Part shown: positions 43,026-52,148 of the stretch, one piece after another
How positions within the stretch are numbered: position 1 is the stretch's first letter
Layout of the letters: the number at the start of each line of letters is the position of its first letter
Source: Cyanobium sp. Cruz-8D1
Lineage (GTDB): Bacteria; Cyanobacteriota; Cyanobacteriia; PCC-6307; Cyanobiaceae
Direction of reading: 5' to 3'
Assembly: GCF_024345975.1 (NCBI RefSeq)
Contig: NZ_JAGQCD010000024.1
Location: 1 to 53,078 of the forward strand
Length of the DNA stretch: 53,078 bases
Program-made: the position numbers and the translations under genes
The notes under the pieces: generated by a model
Told to the model about the DNA's origin: nothing
The model's input: only the letters and a program-made list of their open reading frames with translations
The model's database searches: none

Positions 43026-44393
43026 TCAGGTGCCGAGCAGGGCGGTGCACTCCAGCCGCTCCTGGTTGGCGGTCCGGCGGGAGGCGCGCAGCCGGATCGC
43101 CTCCGCCAGGTACTCGGCGTCTTCTGCCACCCCGCAGAAACGGGCCGAGCCCCAGGTGTGCAGCCAGGGCAGGCCAAGGAAGTAGAGGCCCGGCACCTGG
43201 GTGAGGCCCCGCTCGTGGGCCGGATGGCCGGCGCCATCAAAGACCGGCACCTCCACCCAGCTGAAGTCCGGGTGGTAGCCCGTGCACCAGATCACCGCCG
43301 CCAGGGGCTCCGTCGCCAGATCGAGGGGCTCGGACGGACCGGGGGGCGGCGTCCAGCAGGGGACATAGGGGGGCTCCTCAGGGGCGCTGAGCCCGTGGGC
43401 GGCGATGTGGTCGTCGATGCTGCGGCAGATGCGGCTGTGGACCGCGTCGGCCCCGTCGAGGTTGGCGGCCAGGTCGCCGGCGAAGTGGATGTGGTCGTGG
43501 CCGAGCTCGGCCAACCGACCGTGCAGCACCATCCCCTCGAGGGCACGGCGGCGCAGGTCGATCTCCCGGCCACCGTCGCGGCCGGTGAGGTAGTGGTTGG
43601 TCTTGCCCCGCACCGCCCGGGGGTCGGCGTGCTGGTCAATCGGCATGGCGTAGTAGCCCATGCGATCGAGCCAGTCGACCACGTCGCGGCCGCGGTAGCG
43701 GCGCGGGGAACGGGGGGCGCTGCCGACGCTCAGGTGCACCCGGCGGCCGGCCAGGAAGAGGTCTTCGGCGATCTGGCAGCCCGACTGGCCACTGCCCACC
43801 ACCAGCACCGGGCCAGCGGGCAGCGACGCGGGGCTGGTGTAGTCGCGGGCATCGATCTGCAGGATCCGCTCGGGCAGGCGGCCGGCGAGGGGATGGCGCT
43901 TCGGGCGGTGGTAACCGCCGGTGGCCAGCACCACCTGATCGGCCTCGATGGCACCCTCGTCGGTGCTGAGGCGAAACCCCGAACCGCTCGCCTGCAGGCG
44001 CCGAACAGCCACCCCTTCCCGCACCGGCACCTGGATGTGGTCGGCGAAGCGCTGGACGTAGCGGACGATCTCCTCGCGGCCCATGAAGCCTTCGGGATCC
44101 TCGCCGTCATAGGGGAAATCAGGCAGGCGGCACTGCCAGTTGGGGGTGACCAGACAGAACGACTCCCAGCGCTGGCGCGCCCAGGCATGGCCGATGCGGT
44201 GGCGCTCCAGCACCAGGGGACGCAGCCCCCGTTTCTGCAGGCAGTGGGCCACCGAAAGGCCGGCCTGGCCGCCGCCCACCACCACCACCGCGTGCCGCTG
44301 CGCCGCGTCCGAACCCCTTGCCACAGCCACCCCAGCTCCAGAAGAAAGCCGATGCTGGCCGCCGCTGGCGATACCTCCTGTAACGACCGCCAC
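43026..44393 (-). CDS. MSMEG_0569-family flavin-dependent oxidoreductase
   Basis: The 455-residue flavoprotein binds FAD through [18 protein letters not shown] and NADPH through [17 protein letters not shown]. The region [20 protein letters not shown] and the end [20 protein letters not shown] match the MSMEG_0569 family, a monooxygenase-like enzyme found with Nit1 nitrilase clusters. It lies at the edge of that cluster, divergent from the MSMEG_0572 gene. The N-terminal 35 residues before HAVVVVGG are variable, so the start may be internal. Confidence 0.88.
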   Translation of the reverse strand: MAVVTGGIASGGQHRLSSGAGVAVARGSDAAQRHAVVVVGGGQAGLSVAHCLQKRGLRPLVLERHRIGHAWARQRWESFCLVTPNWQCRLPDFPYDGEDPEGFMGREEIVRYVQRFADHIQVPVREGVAVRRLQASGSGFRLSTDEGAIEADQVVLATGGYHRPKRHPLAGRLPERILQIDARDYTSPASLPAGPVLVVGSGQSGCQIAEDLFLAGRRVHLSVGSAPRSPRRYRGRDVVDWLDRMGYYAMPIDQHADPRAVRGKTNHYLTGRDGGREIDLRRRALEGMVLHGRLAELGHDHIHFAGDLAANLDGADAVHSRICRSIDDHIAAHGLSAPEEPPYVPCWTPPPGPSEPLDLATEPLAAVIWCTGYHPDFSWVEVPVFDGAGHPAHERGLTQVPGLYFLGLPWLHTWGSARFCGVAEDAEYLAEAIRLRASRRTANQERLECTALLGT

Positions 44394-44515
44394 GGATCAG
44401 CTGGGCGCCCTCCGTAGCGGTGAGCGGCGCCGGGATTCGGTGGCATCGGCGACACAGAACAAAAGTTCATCCGTGGCACGGTCCCCCATGCCGATTCCAC
44501 CGACTGCACTTCCCC

Positions 44516-44998
44516 ATGCCCCAGGTCAGCCGTCCCGCCAACCAGACGGGCGATTTCCTTGTCGATTACGAGGAAAAGGTCTTCCCCGACGTCAAGGCCG
44601 AACCGGGTGAGAAGGCCCTGGTCACCTTCCACACCGTGGCCTTCGAGGGCTCCATCGGCCTGGTGAACCTGCTGCAGGCCAGCCGCCTGATCAACAAGGG
44701 CTTCGAGACCTCGATCCTGCTCTACGGGCCAGGCGTGACCCTGGGTCTGCAGCGGGGCTTCCCAAAACTGGGCGACGCCGCCTTCGACGGCCACCTCAAC
44801 TTCGGCGCCCGCATCGAGAAGTTCATCGGCCAGGGCGGCAAGGTCTACGCCTGCCGCTTCGCCCTGCAGGCCCTCTACGGCCACGGCGAAGGCGCCCTGA
44901 TCCCCGGGATCATCCCCGTCAATCCCCTCGACGTGCTCGACATCGTGCTGCTGCACCGCAAGGAAGGCGCCTTCATCCTCGACACCTGGACGCTCTGA
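44516..44998 (+). CDS. MSMEG_0572-family nitrogen-starvation-response protein
   Basis: The 160-residue protein has a DsrE-like Rossmann look: [40 protein letters not shown], and [20 protein letters not shown]. It matches the MSMEG_0572 family (sll0783 in Synechocystis), first gene of the Nit1-type cluster. The Cys in YACRF may be functional. The Synechocystis homologue is induced by nitrogen starvation; its biochemistry is unknown. The nitrilase ATG follows its stop without a gap. Confidence 0.88.
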   Translation: MPQVSRPANQTGDFLVDYEEKVFPDVKAEPGEKALVTFHTVAFEGSIGLVNLLQASRLINKGFETSILLYGPGVTLGLQRGFPKLGDAAFDGHLNFGARIEKFIGQGGKVYACRFALQALYGHGEGALIPGIIPVNPLDVLDIVLLHRKEGAFILDTWTL

Positions 44999-45988
44999 AT
45001 GCCCGCCACGGTCACCGTCGCCGCCGCCCAGATCCGTCCGGAGCTCTACAGCCTGGAGGGATCGGTGGCGCGGGTGCTCGCCGCCATGGAGGAGGCCGCC
45101 GCGGCCGGGGTGGAGCTGATCGTCTTCCCCGAAACGTTCCTGCCCTACTACCCCTACTTCTCCTTCGTGGAGCCGCCGGTGTTGATGGGGACCTCGCACC
45201 TGAAGCTCTACGAGCAGGCGGTGACGGTGCCCGGCCCCGCCCTGGGCCGCATCGCCGCCGCCGCCCGCCAGCTCGGCCTGCACGTGCTGCTGGGCATCAA
45301 CGAGCGCGACGGGGGCAGCCTCTACAACGCCCAGCTGCTGATCGACGCGGCCGGTGAGCTGGTGCTGAAACGCCGCAAGCTCACCCCCACTTATCACGAG
45401 CGGATGGTGTGGGGCCAGGGCGACGGGGCCGGCCTCCAGGTGGTGCCCACCGCCCTCGGCCGCATCGGCGCCCTGGCCTGCTGGGAGCACTACAACCCCC
45501 TGGCCCGCTTCAGCCTGATGGCCCAGGGGGAAGAGATCCACTGCGCCCAGTTCCCCGGCTCCCTGGTGGGGCCGATCTTCACCGAGCAGACCGCCGTCAC
45601 CCTGCGCCACCACGCCCTTGAGGCCGGCTGCTTCGTGGTGTCCTCGACCGCCTGGCTGGAGCCGGAGGACATCGAGCGGATCACGCCCGATCCGGTGCTG
45701 CAGAAGGCCTGCCAGGGGGGCTGCCACACGGCCGTGATCAGCCCGGAGGGCCGCTACCTGGCCGGGCCGCTGCCCGATGGCGAGGGGCTGGCCATCGCCG
45801 AACTCGACCTAACCCTGATCACCAAACGCAAACGCATGATGGACAGCGTCGGCCACTACAGCCGCCCCGACCTGCTGGGGCTGCTGATCAACCGCAGCCC
45901 CGCCCGCCAGCTGCATGAGCGCCCCCTCGAGCCTGCCGGCGAGACGGCTCCGGGCCTGCCGCTGCTGGAGGAGCTGCACCATGGCTGA
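44999..45988 (+). CDS. Nit1-type nitrilase
   Basis: The 329-residue carbon-nitrogen hydrolase has the catalytic triad: Glu45 in VFPETFLPY, Lys127 in [11 protein letters not shown], and Cys161 in [10 protein letters not shown]. The motif CWEHYNP is that of true nitrilases of the Nit1 branch. It should convert a nitrile to an acid (or amide); the natural substrate in this cluster is unknown. It follows MSMEG_0572 directly, and the next gene overlaps it by 8 nt. Confidence 0.93.
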   Translation: MPATVTVAAAQIRPELYSLEGSVARVLAAMEEAAAAGVELIVFPETFLPYYPYFSFVEPPVLMGTSHLKLYEQAVTVPGPALGRIAAAARQLGLHVLLGINERDGGSLYNAQLLIDAAGELVLKRRKLTPTYHERMVWGQGDGAGLQVVPTALGRIGALACWEHYNPLARFSLMAQGEEIHCAQFPGSLVGPIFTEQTAVTLRHHALEAGCFVVSSTAWLEPEDIERITPDPVLQKACQGGCHTAVISPEGRYLAGPLPDGEGLAIAELDLTLITKRKRMMDSVGHYSRPDLLGLLINRSPARQLHERPLEPAGETAPGLPLLEELHHG

Positions 45989-47123
45989 GCACGATCGCCG
46001 CGCCCTGGGCCGCAAGCTCACCGAACTGCAGGTGCACGGGGTCGTCGACCCGGCGGTGCCCGGCAACCCCGGCCGCCGCGGCGGAGCCGGCCCGTCGGAT
46101 CACCGCGCCCTCAGCATCGATGGCACCACGGTGATGGTGCCCGTCTACAACGCCCTGGCCGGCAGCTCGCCCTACCGGCTGGAATCCGCCCCCAGCGGCG
46201 GCCTGCAGGTGAGCGGCACCACCGCGGGCTTCGCTGCCGACGAAACCTCGGCCCTGGCCGTGGAGACCCCGCCCGAGCCGCGCTTCTACGGCCTGAGCAC
46301 CGCCGAGGGCATCCCCTACCGCACTATCGCCCTGCTGCACGGCCGGGACGTGCTGGCCACCACCCTGCTGCAGACCTGCATCCGCTTCCGGGACCGAACC
46401 CAGTCGTGCCAGTTCTGCGCCATCGAACAGTCGCTGGAGGACGGCCGCACCCTCGTGCGAAAGACGCCGGCCCAGGTGGCGGAGGTGGCCGAGGCGGCGG
46501 TGCGTCTCGATGGCGTACGCCAGCTGGTGCTCACCACCGGCACCCCCAACAGCGACGACCGGGGCGCCCGGCTGATGGCCGAGACCGCCGCCGCCGTCAA
46601 GGCCCGGGTGGACCTACCGATCCAGGCCCAGTGCGAGCCCCCCGAAGACCCGGCCTGGTACCGGCGCATGAAGGACGCCGGCGTCGACAGCCTCGGCATG
46701 CACCTGGAGGTGGTGGAAGAGGGGGTGCGGCAGCGGATCCTGCCGGGCAAATCCGAGCTGGGGCTGGAGCGCTACATGGAGGCCTTCGCGGCGGCGGTGG
46801 CGGTGTTCGGCCGCGGCCAGGTGTCCACCTACCTGCTGGCCGGCCTGGGGGACAGCGCCGCGTCGCTGGTTGCGGTGAGCGAGCGGCTGATCGCCCTGGG
46901 GGTCTACCCCTTCGTGGTGCCCTTCGTGCCGATCGCCGGCACCCCCCTGGAGGCCCATCCCGCCCCCAGCACCGACTTCATGGTGGCGGTGTACGCGGCC
47001 GTGGGCGACCGGTTGCGGGCCTCCGACCTGCGCTCCGACGCCATGGCGGCCGGCTGCGCCAAGTGCGGCGCCTGCTCAGCCCTGTCCCTGTTTGAAGCCG
47101 GTCCCGAGCCGGCCACCCCCTGA
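45981..47123 (+). CDS. MSMEG_0568-family radical SAM protein
   Basis: The 380-residue radical SAM enzyme has an unusual cluster motif, C133-x9-C143-x2-C146 ([15 protein letters not shown]), where the canonical form is Cx3Cx2C. A C-terminal set of Cys (C359, C362, C365 in GCAKCGAC) may bind a second cluster. [12 protein letters not shown] and the [18 protein letters not shown] region match TIM-barrel radical SAM proteins of the Nit1-associated family. It should make a radical for an unknown step. The start overlaps the nitrilase stop. Confidence 0.9.
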   Translation: MAEHDRRALGRKLTELQVHGVVDPAVPGNPGRRGGAGPSDHRALSIDGTTVMVPVYNALAGSSPYRLESAPSGGLQVSGTTAGFAADETSALAVETPPEPRFYGLSTAEGIPYRTIALLHGRDVLATTLLQTCIRFRDRTQSCQFCAIEQSLEDGRTLVRKTPAQVAEVAEAAVRLDGVRQLVLTTGTPNSDDRGARLMAETAAAVKARVDLPIQAQCEPPEDPAWYRRMKDAGVDSLGMHLEVVEEGVRQRILPGKSELGLERYMEAFAAAVAVFGRGQVSTYLLAGLGDSAASLVAVSERLIALGVYPFVVPFVPIAGTPLEAHPAPSTDFMVAVYAAVGDRLRASDLRSDAMAAGCAKCGACSALSLFEAGPEPATP

Positions 47124-47131
47124 GCGCGGCC

Positions 47132-47764
47132 ATGTTCTTCATCGACCCCTCCAGCCACGACATCGGCCGCAGCGCCAGCTCGGCCCCAGCCGCCTTCACC
47201 CCCTCGGTGCGGCGGGGGGTGGCGATCGAGGCCGAGGACTTCCGCCTCTCGCCCACGGCCAGCTCCCAGCGCTTCTCCTTCCACCTGCTGCGGCGCGGCA
47301 CGCCGCTGGAGGAGGGCTACTGGCAGCTGCGCAGCGCCATCTTCTGCCAGGAGCAGCACCTGTTCGAGGCCACCGACCGGGATGAGAAGGATGGCCACGC
47401 CTATCCCATCGCCGCCCTCGACCACAGCGCCGGCAGCGGCAGCGGCGTGGTGGGGGTGGTGCGGATCCTGGAGGAGCGCCCTCGCCTCTGGTACGGCGGC
47501 CGGCTCGGGGTGCACGGCGACCACCGCCGCCACAACCAGATCGGCAAGGGCCTGATCTGGAAGGCGGTCACCACCGCCAATGGCTGGGGCTGCGACCGCT
47601 TCCTGGCCACGGTGCAGCTCCAGAACGTGCGCTTCTTCCAGCGCCTGCACTGGACATCGATCGAGGTGCTGGAGATCCGCGGCCTGCCCCACCACCTGAT
47701 GGAGGCCGACCTCGCCTACTACCAGCCCGGTCTGGAGCGGCGGCCCCTGGCTGCGGTGGCGTGA
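47132..47764 (+). CDS. MSMEG_0567-family GNAT acetyltransferase
   Basis: The 210-residue protein contains a GNAT fold: YWQLRSAIFCQEQHLFEATD, a VVGVVRILEERPRLWYGGRL strand, and the acetyl-CoA loop GVHGDHRRHNQIGKGLIWKA. It matches the MSMEG_0567 family of the Nit1-type cluster. It probably acylates an amine intermediate. The acceptor is unknown. It overlaps the next gene by 4 nt (GTGA). Confidence 0.88.
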   Translation: MFFIDPSSHDIGRSASSAPAAFTPSVRRGVAIEAEDFRLSPTASSQRFSFHLLRRGTPLEEGYWQLRSAIFCQEQHLFEATDRDEKDGHAYPIAALDHSAGSGSGVVGVVRILEERPRLWYGGRLGVHGDHRRHNQIGKGLIWKAVTTANGWGCDRFLATVQLQNVRFFQRLHWTSIEVLEIRGLPHHLMEADLAYYQPGLERRPLAAVA

Positions 47765-48759
47765 GCCGGCCGGAGGCGCCGGATCCGCCCCTGGCGGCCC
47801 TGGCCGCCCGGCTGCGCCGGCTCAGCGGCCTCACCGGCAAGACCGACATCCAGTCCCCGGCGGCCACCTTCCCCCACCAGCCCTTCCCCGCCCTGGGGCC
47901 CGCCGCCGCCCTCGGCGATGACGCCGCCCTGCTGCCGCCGCTGGCCACGCCGCTGCTTCTGGCCTGCGAGGGCCTGGACCCGGCCCTGGTGGCGGACGAC
48001 CCCTGGTTCGCCGGCTGGTGCGGGGTGCTGGTGAACCTCAGCGACATCGCCGCCATGGGCGGCACGCCGATCGCGGTGGTGAACAGCCTCTGGTGCCGCA
48101 GCGCCGCCCAGGCGGAACCGATCCTGGCGGGCCTGCGCCGGGCCTCGGAGGTGTTCGGGGTGCCGGTGGTGGGGGGCCACACCAACCTGCACAGCCCCTA
48201 CGACGCCCTGGCGGTGGCGGTGCTGGGCACGGCCGCCGGCCCGGTGCTCTCGGCCCGCGCCGCCCGTCCCGGCGACCACTGCCACCTGCTGATCGACCCG
48301 AACGGCGGCTTCCGCGGCGACTCCCTCTGCTGGGATGCGGCCACCGATGCCGAGCCCGCCCGGCTGCGGCGCCAGCTGGCCCTGATGGCGGCTCTGGCGG
48401 CCGACGCCAGCGTCCATGCCGCCAAGGACATCAGCATGGGCGGCCTGGTGGGCACCGCCGCCATGTTCTGCGAGGCGGCCGGCTGCGGCCTGAGCCTGGA
48501 TCTGGCGGCGATCCAGCCCCCCGAGGGGGTGGCGCTGGAGCCATGGCTCACCTGCTTCCCCAGCTTCGGCTTCCTGCTGGCCGCCCGGCCCGGACAGGGG
48601 AGCCGGCTGGCGGAGCGTGTCGCCGCCTGCGGCGGCCTGCTGCTGGCGCCGGTGGGCACGTTCACGCAGGAACGCCGATTGGTGCTGAACCAGGGGGGAC
48701 AGCAGCAGGAGATCTGGCGCGCTGAGGAGCCCCTCACCGGTTTCGGGGCACTGTCGTGA
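47761..48759 (+). CDS. AIR-synthase-like protein, sll0787 family
   Basis: The 332-residue protein belongs to the PurM/SelD/HypE/ThiL superfamily: GDDAALLPPL nucleotide region, VNLSDIAAMGGTPIAVVNSL, VVGGHTNLHS, and the C-terminal AAKDISMGGLVGTAAMFCEA. Members phosphorylate or activate small substrates with ATP. The sll0787 family is specific to Nit1-type clusters. The start is GTG, overlapping the GNAT stop. It is the last long gene of the cluster. Confidence 0.88.
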   Translation: MSRPEAPDPPLAALAARLRRLSGLTGKTDIQSPAATFPHQPFPALGPAAALGDDAALLPPLATPLLLACEGLDPALVADDPWFAGWCGVLVNLSDIAAMGGTPIAVVNSLWCRSAAQAEPILAGLRRASEVFGVPVVGGHTNLHSPYDALAVAVLGTAAGPVLSARAARPGDHCHLLIDPNGGFRGDSLCWDAATDAEPARLRRQLALMAALAADASVHAAKDISMGGLVGTAAMFCEAAGCGLSLDLAAIQPPEGVALEPWLTCFPSFGFLLAARPGQGSRLAERVAACGGLLLAPVGTFTQERRLVLNQGGQQQEIWRAEEPLTGFGALS

Positions 48760-48834
48760 TCAAGCTGTCGTGCTCGCCACCACAACCGTCACGACCCTGA
48801 CGCACAATCCAGCCAATGGGTGGTGGGGGGCGCC

Positions 48835-49110
48835 ATGCCGGAAGTGGAGCTGACGCTGGAATGGCCGGACGGCGGCAGGAGCCGCCTCTATTCCCCGTCC
48901 ACCGTGATCCTCGAGCACCTCGCCCCGGGCCAGACGCTCTCGGTGGCGGAGCTTCGGACCAGGGGCACGTTGGCGCTGCGGCAGGCCTCTGAGCGGGTGC
49001 GGGCCCGCTACGGCTTCGCCTGCACCCGGGCCGATGAAGAGGAACGGCGCCTGCTGGAGCAGGCCTCCCGCTTCGGTGAACAGGAGCTGGTGGGGATCGG
49101 GAGCGCCTAG
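48835..49110 (+). CDS. MSMEG_0570-family small protein
   Basis: The 91-residue protein reads MPEVELTLEWPDGGRSRLYS then PSTVILEHLAPGQTLSVAEL and RVRARYGFACTRADEEERRL. It matches the MSMEG_0570 family, a small partner in Nit1-type clusters, with one conserved Cys in FACTRADEE. Function unknown. It lies 75 bp after the AIR-synthase-like gene. Its 3' end overlaps the convergent TMEM175-like gene by 4 nt. Confidence 0.82.
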   Translation: MPEVELTLEWPDGGRSRLYSPSTVILEHLAPGQTLSVAELRTRGTLALRQASERVRARYGFACTRADEEERRLLEQASRFGEQELVGIGSA

Positions 49111-49682
49111 TCGGACAGCACCCGCTCGATGCGGCGATCGGGGATCAGCCACATCAGGGCCACCAACGCATAGACCGCCTGGCCAACCGCCGGGGAGCGC
49201 AGGCTCGCCAGCATCGCCACCAGATAGAGGGTCAGGGAGGTGTGCCCCTTCCAGTCGCGGCCCACGGCGCGGCGCAGCAGGGAGTCGGGGCCCTGGCTGG
49301 CGATGATCCGCCCCTGAAGGATGAAATAGGCGAGGGCCGCCATCACCATCACGACGCCATAGAGGAACGACGGGGCGATCGCCCGGTGGTTCTGGCCCAT
49401 CCAGCCGGTGGCGAACGGCACCAGCGACAACCAGAACAACAGATGCAGGTTGGCCAGCAGCACCGGGCCGCTGACGCGCTGCAGCGTGTGCAGCATGTGG
49501 TGGTGGTTGTTCCAGTAGATGCCGATATAGACGAAGCTCAGCAGATAGCTGAGGAAGACAGGGATCAGGGGCACCAGGGCCGCCGGTGCGGTGTCGTGGG
49601 GCACCTTGATCTCCAGCACCATGATCGTGATGACGATGGCCAGGACACCGTCACTGAAGGCCTCCAGGCGGGTGGTATTCAT
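49107..49682 (-). CDS. TMEM175-like potassium channel protein (DUF1211)
   Basis: The 191-residue membrane protein has the diagnostic first-helix motif RLEAFSDGVLAI (R-x3-FSDG), followed by VLEIKVPHD and five more helices, including FVYIGIYWNNHHHMLH and WMGQNHRAIAPSFLYGVVM. Prokaryotic TMEM175 proteins are K+ channels with one such repeat, acting as tetramers. The ATG at 49682 is the family start; the frame continues upstream. Confidence 0.9.
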   Translation of the reverse strand: MNTTRLEAFSDGVLAIVITIMVLEIKVPHDTAPAALVPLIPVFLSYLLSFVYIGIYWNNHHHMLHTLQRVSGPVLLANLHLLFWLSLVPFATGWMGQNHRAIAPSFLYGVVMVMAALAYFILQGRIIASQGPDSLLRRAVGRDWKGHTSLTLYLVAMLASLRSPAVGQAVYALVALMWLIPDRRIERVLSD

Positions 49683-49890
49683 GGCGTCTGCAAAAGGATC
49701 TGGCTGCTTATGGCAGCAGCGACGCAGAGTGCAGCAAAAAAGAAATGAATCGCTACACAGGCCAGACAGGCTGGCACCACTGAACAACCGTCAGATGATG
49801 CATCCTGCGGGCCCAAGTGGCGACAACGGGCGTCTTCGCCGAGCCCGAAGCTGGGTAGAGAAAGGAGGCACCCTCTAGGAGGAAGACCTG

Positions 49891-50250
49891 ATGAGAATTC
49901 GCCTCCGAAGACGCCTGCTCTCGCTGGCCTCCGTGGCTGCCCTGGTTGTCACCCTGATGATCCAATGGCCAGCCACGGCCATGGCCAGCCATGCCTCCTC
50001 CATCACCCCCATCGCCATCGCCATCGCCACCATGTCCGACAAGATGTCCGCCAAAGCCAAGGAAACCGAAGGCAAGCTGGAGTCCGCCTATGGCGAAATC
50101 ACCGGTGATCCAGGCCACCAGGTGAAAGGCAAAGCCAAGCAGGTGCAAGCCTCCGCCATGAACGCGACAGAAGCCGTGAAGGACGGCACCAAAGCCCTGG
50201 CCCGCAAGGCCAGTGACGCCTCCGACAAGCTGGCGGACAAGATCAATTAA
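49891..50250 (+). CDS. CsbD-like stress protein with N-terminal membrane segment
   Basis: The 119-residue protein has an N-terminal hydrophobic segment SLASVAALVVTLMIQWPATA (signal or anchor) and then a CsbD-like part: MSAKAKETEGKLESAYGEIT, GDPGHQVKGKAKQVQASAMN. CsbD proteins are small, charged, heat-stable and induced by stress. A strong AGGAGG lies 8 bp upstream of the ATG. The extra N-terminus suggests it acts at or beyond the membrane. Confidence 0.85.
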   Translation: MRIRLRRRLLSLASVAALVVTLMIQWPATAMASHASSITPIAIAIATMSDKMSAKAKETEGKLESAYGEITGDPGHQVKGKAKQVQASAMNATEAVKDGTKALARKASDASDKLADKIN

Positions 50251-50293
50251 GCGCTATTCCAATCCATTCACCCCCTATCAACAGGAGACCCCA

Positions 50294-50440
50294 ATGCTGG
50301 AATCAATCGCCGTCATTCTGGTGATTCTCTGGTTGCTTGGACTGGTGACGTCCTACACCATGGGCGGCTTCATCCATCTTCTGCTGGTCATCGCCTTGAT
50401 CGTCATTGTCTCCCGGCTGCTCAGCGGCCGGACCGTGTGA
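50294..50440 (+). CDS. Lmo0937-like small membrane protein
   Basis: The 48-residue protein is two hydrophobic helices with a short turn: MLESIAVILVILWLLGLVTS, YTMGGFIHLLLVIALIVIVS, RLLSGRTV. It matches the Lmo0937-like family of tiny membrane proteins, linked to stress regulons in other bacteria. AGGAG precedes the ATG by 7 bp. It follows the CsbD-like gene by 43 bp and may share its transcript. Confidence 0.82.
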   Translation: MLESIAVILVILWLLGLVTSYTMGGFIHLLLVIALIVIVSRLLSGRTV

Positions 50441-50460
50441 GAGCGAGGCGATTCCAGGGA

Positions 50461-51291
50461 TCACAGGGCCTTGGCCAGGCGTTGCCGCAACTTGAGCAGC
50501 GCCTTTCGTTCCACATGCTGCACCTTGTGCTTGGACATGCCGATGCACGTGCCGATCTGGGCCAACGACGGGGATCCGTCTTCGGTGTAGCGAAGGCGAA
50601 GAACCTGACGTTCGGTGGGGTTCAGCTGGGTGATCTCACAGTGGAGCCAGTGGTAGTCGTCCTGCAGACCGGGCTCGCTGGGATCACCGATCAGATCGGT
50701 CAGAGACACCTCCCCATCGCCACTTCCGAGGGTCTGATCAAGGGAAAGAGTCTGCAGGTCGTGGGACGCCTGAACCACGGTCTCCAGCCGTTTGACACTC
50801 TCACCCAGCTCGGCACCGATCGCCGCCAGCGACAGGGGCTGGGCCGAGGCCATGCGAAGCGCCTGAACTTTGCGGGCCAGGGCCGCCATCTGGGGCGGTA
50901 CCCGGATCAGCCCCGTCGTCTCCTGGAGATGGCGGTGCACCGACTGGCGGATCCACCAGGAGCCGTAGGTGGAAAACCTGCAGCCCCGCTCGGGCAGGAA
51001 ACGCTCCACGGCACGGATCAGGCCAAGGTTGCCGGCCTGGACCACATCCATCGGATCCAGATGCATCAGACGGATGCGGTTGTGCTGCTGCTTGCAGAGG
51101 GACACCACCAGGCGCAGATTGCCCGTCACCATGCGCCCGAAGGCCCGTCGCCCCCGCCGTTCCAGACCAGGGCCCGGAGCCGGGTGGGAACGCCATTCCT
51201 GCACCAGGGCGCCGAGATGCAGTTCCTCTGAAGGTGTCAGCAGGGGAATGCGACCGATCGTGCGCAGATAGTCCCCAAAGCAATCAGACAT
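50461..51291 (-). CDS. Sigma-70-family RNA polymerase sigma factor
   Basis: The 276-residue sigma factor begins MSDCFGDYLRTIGRIPLLTP (region 1.2), then has region 2 (NLRLVVSLCKQQHNRIRLMH through GLIRAVERFLPERGCRFSTY and WWIRQSVHRHLQ), region 3 and region 4 (LNPTERQVLRLRYTEDGSPS, LAQIGTCIGMSKHKVQHVER). It resembles the group 2 (non-essential) or group 3 sigma factors of cyanobacteria. Residues in region 2.1 differ from RpoD (CKQQHNRIRLMH), so it may use a modified -10 element. It lies between small stress-type genes and diverges from the 51482 gene. Confidence 0.92.
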   Translation of the reverse strand: MSDCFGDYLRTIGRIPLLTPSEELHLGALVQEWRSHPAPGPGLERRGRRAFGRMVTGNLRLVVSLCKQQHNRIRLMHLDPMDVVQAGNLGLIRAVERFLPERGCRFSTYGSWWIRQSVHRHLQETTGLIRVPPQMAALARKVQALRMASAQPLSLAAIGAELGESVKRLETVVQASHDLQTLSLDQTLGSGDGEVSLTDLIGDPSEPGLQDDYHWLHCEITQLNPTERQVLRLRYTEDGSPSLAQIGTCIGMSKHKVQHVERKALLKLRQRLAKAL

Positions 51292-51354
51292 GGGACCAGC
51301 AAAATGGGGCCACCTGCATCGTGGACCCACCTGGAAAACCAGCACGCATGAAGC

Positions 51355-51400
51355 GCCCATCTGCGGCAGATGGGCTGCGGATGGGCTGCAGATAGGCTGC
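51355..51400. promoter_or_regulatory. Perfect dyad plus 11-bp tandem repeats upstream of the sigma factor
   Basis: GCCCATCTGC (51355-51364) and GCAGATGGGC (51366-51375) form a perfect 10-bp dyad around a single G. Its right half merges with three direct 11-bp units (51368-51378, 51379-51389, 51390-51400) of AGATGGGCTGC type. The array lies 64 bp from the sigma start and 82 bp from the small-protein start, in the divergent region. A dyad with a 1-nt centre is better for a DNA-binding dimer than for an RNA hairpin. Confidence 0.65.
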
Positions 51401-51481
51401 AACAAGCCTATTCAGGACTGGCAGGGCACAGTCTGCCACTGGCATCCACCCCTTCAACGTTCATCCCGAGGAGAACAGTTC

Positions 51482-51673
51482 ATGTCCCTGATTTCACTGA
51501 TCATCACCCTGATTGTCGTCGGGGTGCTGCTGTGGCTCGTCAACAACTACATCCCCATGGATGGCAAGATCAAACGCATCCTGAACATTGTCGTCGTCGT
51601 GGCGGTTGTGGTGTGGCTGCTCAACATTCTTGGCCTGATGGACTCGCTGCGCAGCATCCGCATCGGCCGATGA
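51482..51673 (+). CDS. Thivi_2564-like small membrane protein
   Basis: The 63-residue protein is MSLISLIITLIVVGVLLWLV, NNYIPMDGKIKRILNIVVVV, AVVVWLLNILG and a short basic end. The conserved IPMDGKIKRI linker between two helices identifies the Thivi_2564-like family of small membrane proteins. Strong GAGGAGA upstream of the ATG. The DUF421 frame follows almost without a gap. Confidence 0.85.
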   Translation: MSLISLIITLIVVGVLLWLVNNYIPMDGKIKRILNIVVVVAVVVWLLNILGLMDSLRSIRIGR

Positions 51674-51674
51674 G

Positions 51675-52148
51675 ATGGCCCCTCTTTCCATCCCAATCTG
51701 AGAGTTTGTCTTCCGTGGTGCCGTTGTCTATCTCTTTCTGCTGGTGCTGCTGCGGCTGACGGGGAAGCGCCAGGTGGGCCAGCTCGCCACCTTTGATCTG
51801 GTGCTGCTGCTGATCCTGTCCAACGCCGTTCAGAACTCCATGAATGGCGGCGACAACTCACTGATCGGTGGCCTGATTTCCGCCTTGACGCTGATCGCTC
51901 TGAACCATCTCGTCGGGGCGGCGACAAGCTCCAGCAGGGCCATCGAGATGTTCGTGGAGGGCCGGCCCCAGGTGCTGGTCCACAACGGCGGGGTCTATGG
52001 CGATGTGCTGCGGCGTTCGCAGCTGACGCGGAATGAACTGGATGCGGCGATCCGATCGGCAGGCTGCACCGCCGTTGACAGCGTGCACGTGGCCATTCTG
52101 GAAAGCAACGGCTCCATCACGGTGCTGCCCCGACCTCACCCCTCCTGA
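51675..52148 (+). pseudogene. DUF421 (YetF-like) membrane protein with an early stop
   Basis: From the ATG at 51675 the frame reads MAPLSIPI, a TGA stop (51699-51701), then EFVFRGAVVYLFLLVLLRLT, GKRQVGQLATFDLVLLLILS, NAVQNSMNGGDNSLIGGLIS. In relatives the stop position is a Trp, so TGG to TGA is likely. The rest is complete to 52148 ([20 protein letters not shown]). A GTG at 51744 could restart translation but would cut the first membrane helix. Without read-through the protein is damaged. Confidence 0.72.

Noticed and set aside
43730..45727. 665-codon minus-strand frame overlapping the Nit1-type genes
   Set aside because: Its C-terminal half is a frame-shifted shadow of the flavoprotein and the rest is opposite the nitrilase; real genes explain the region.
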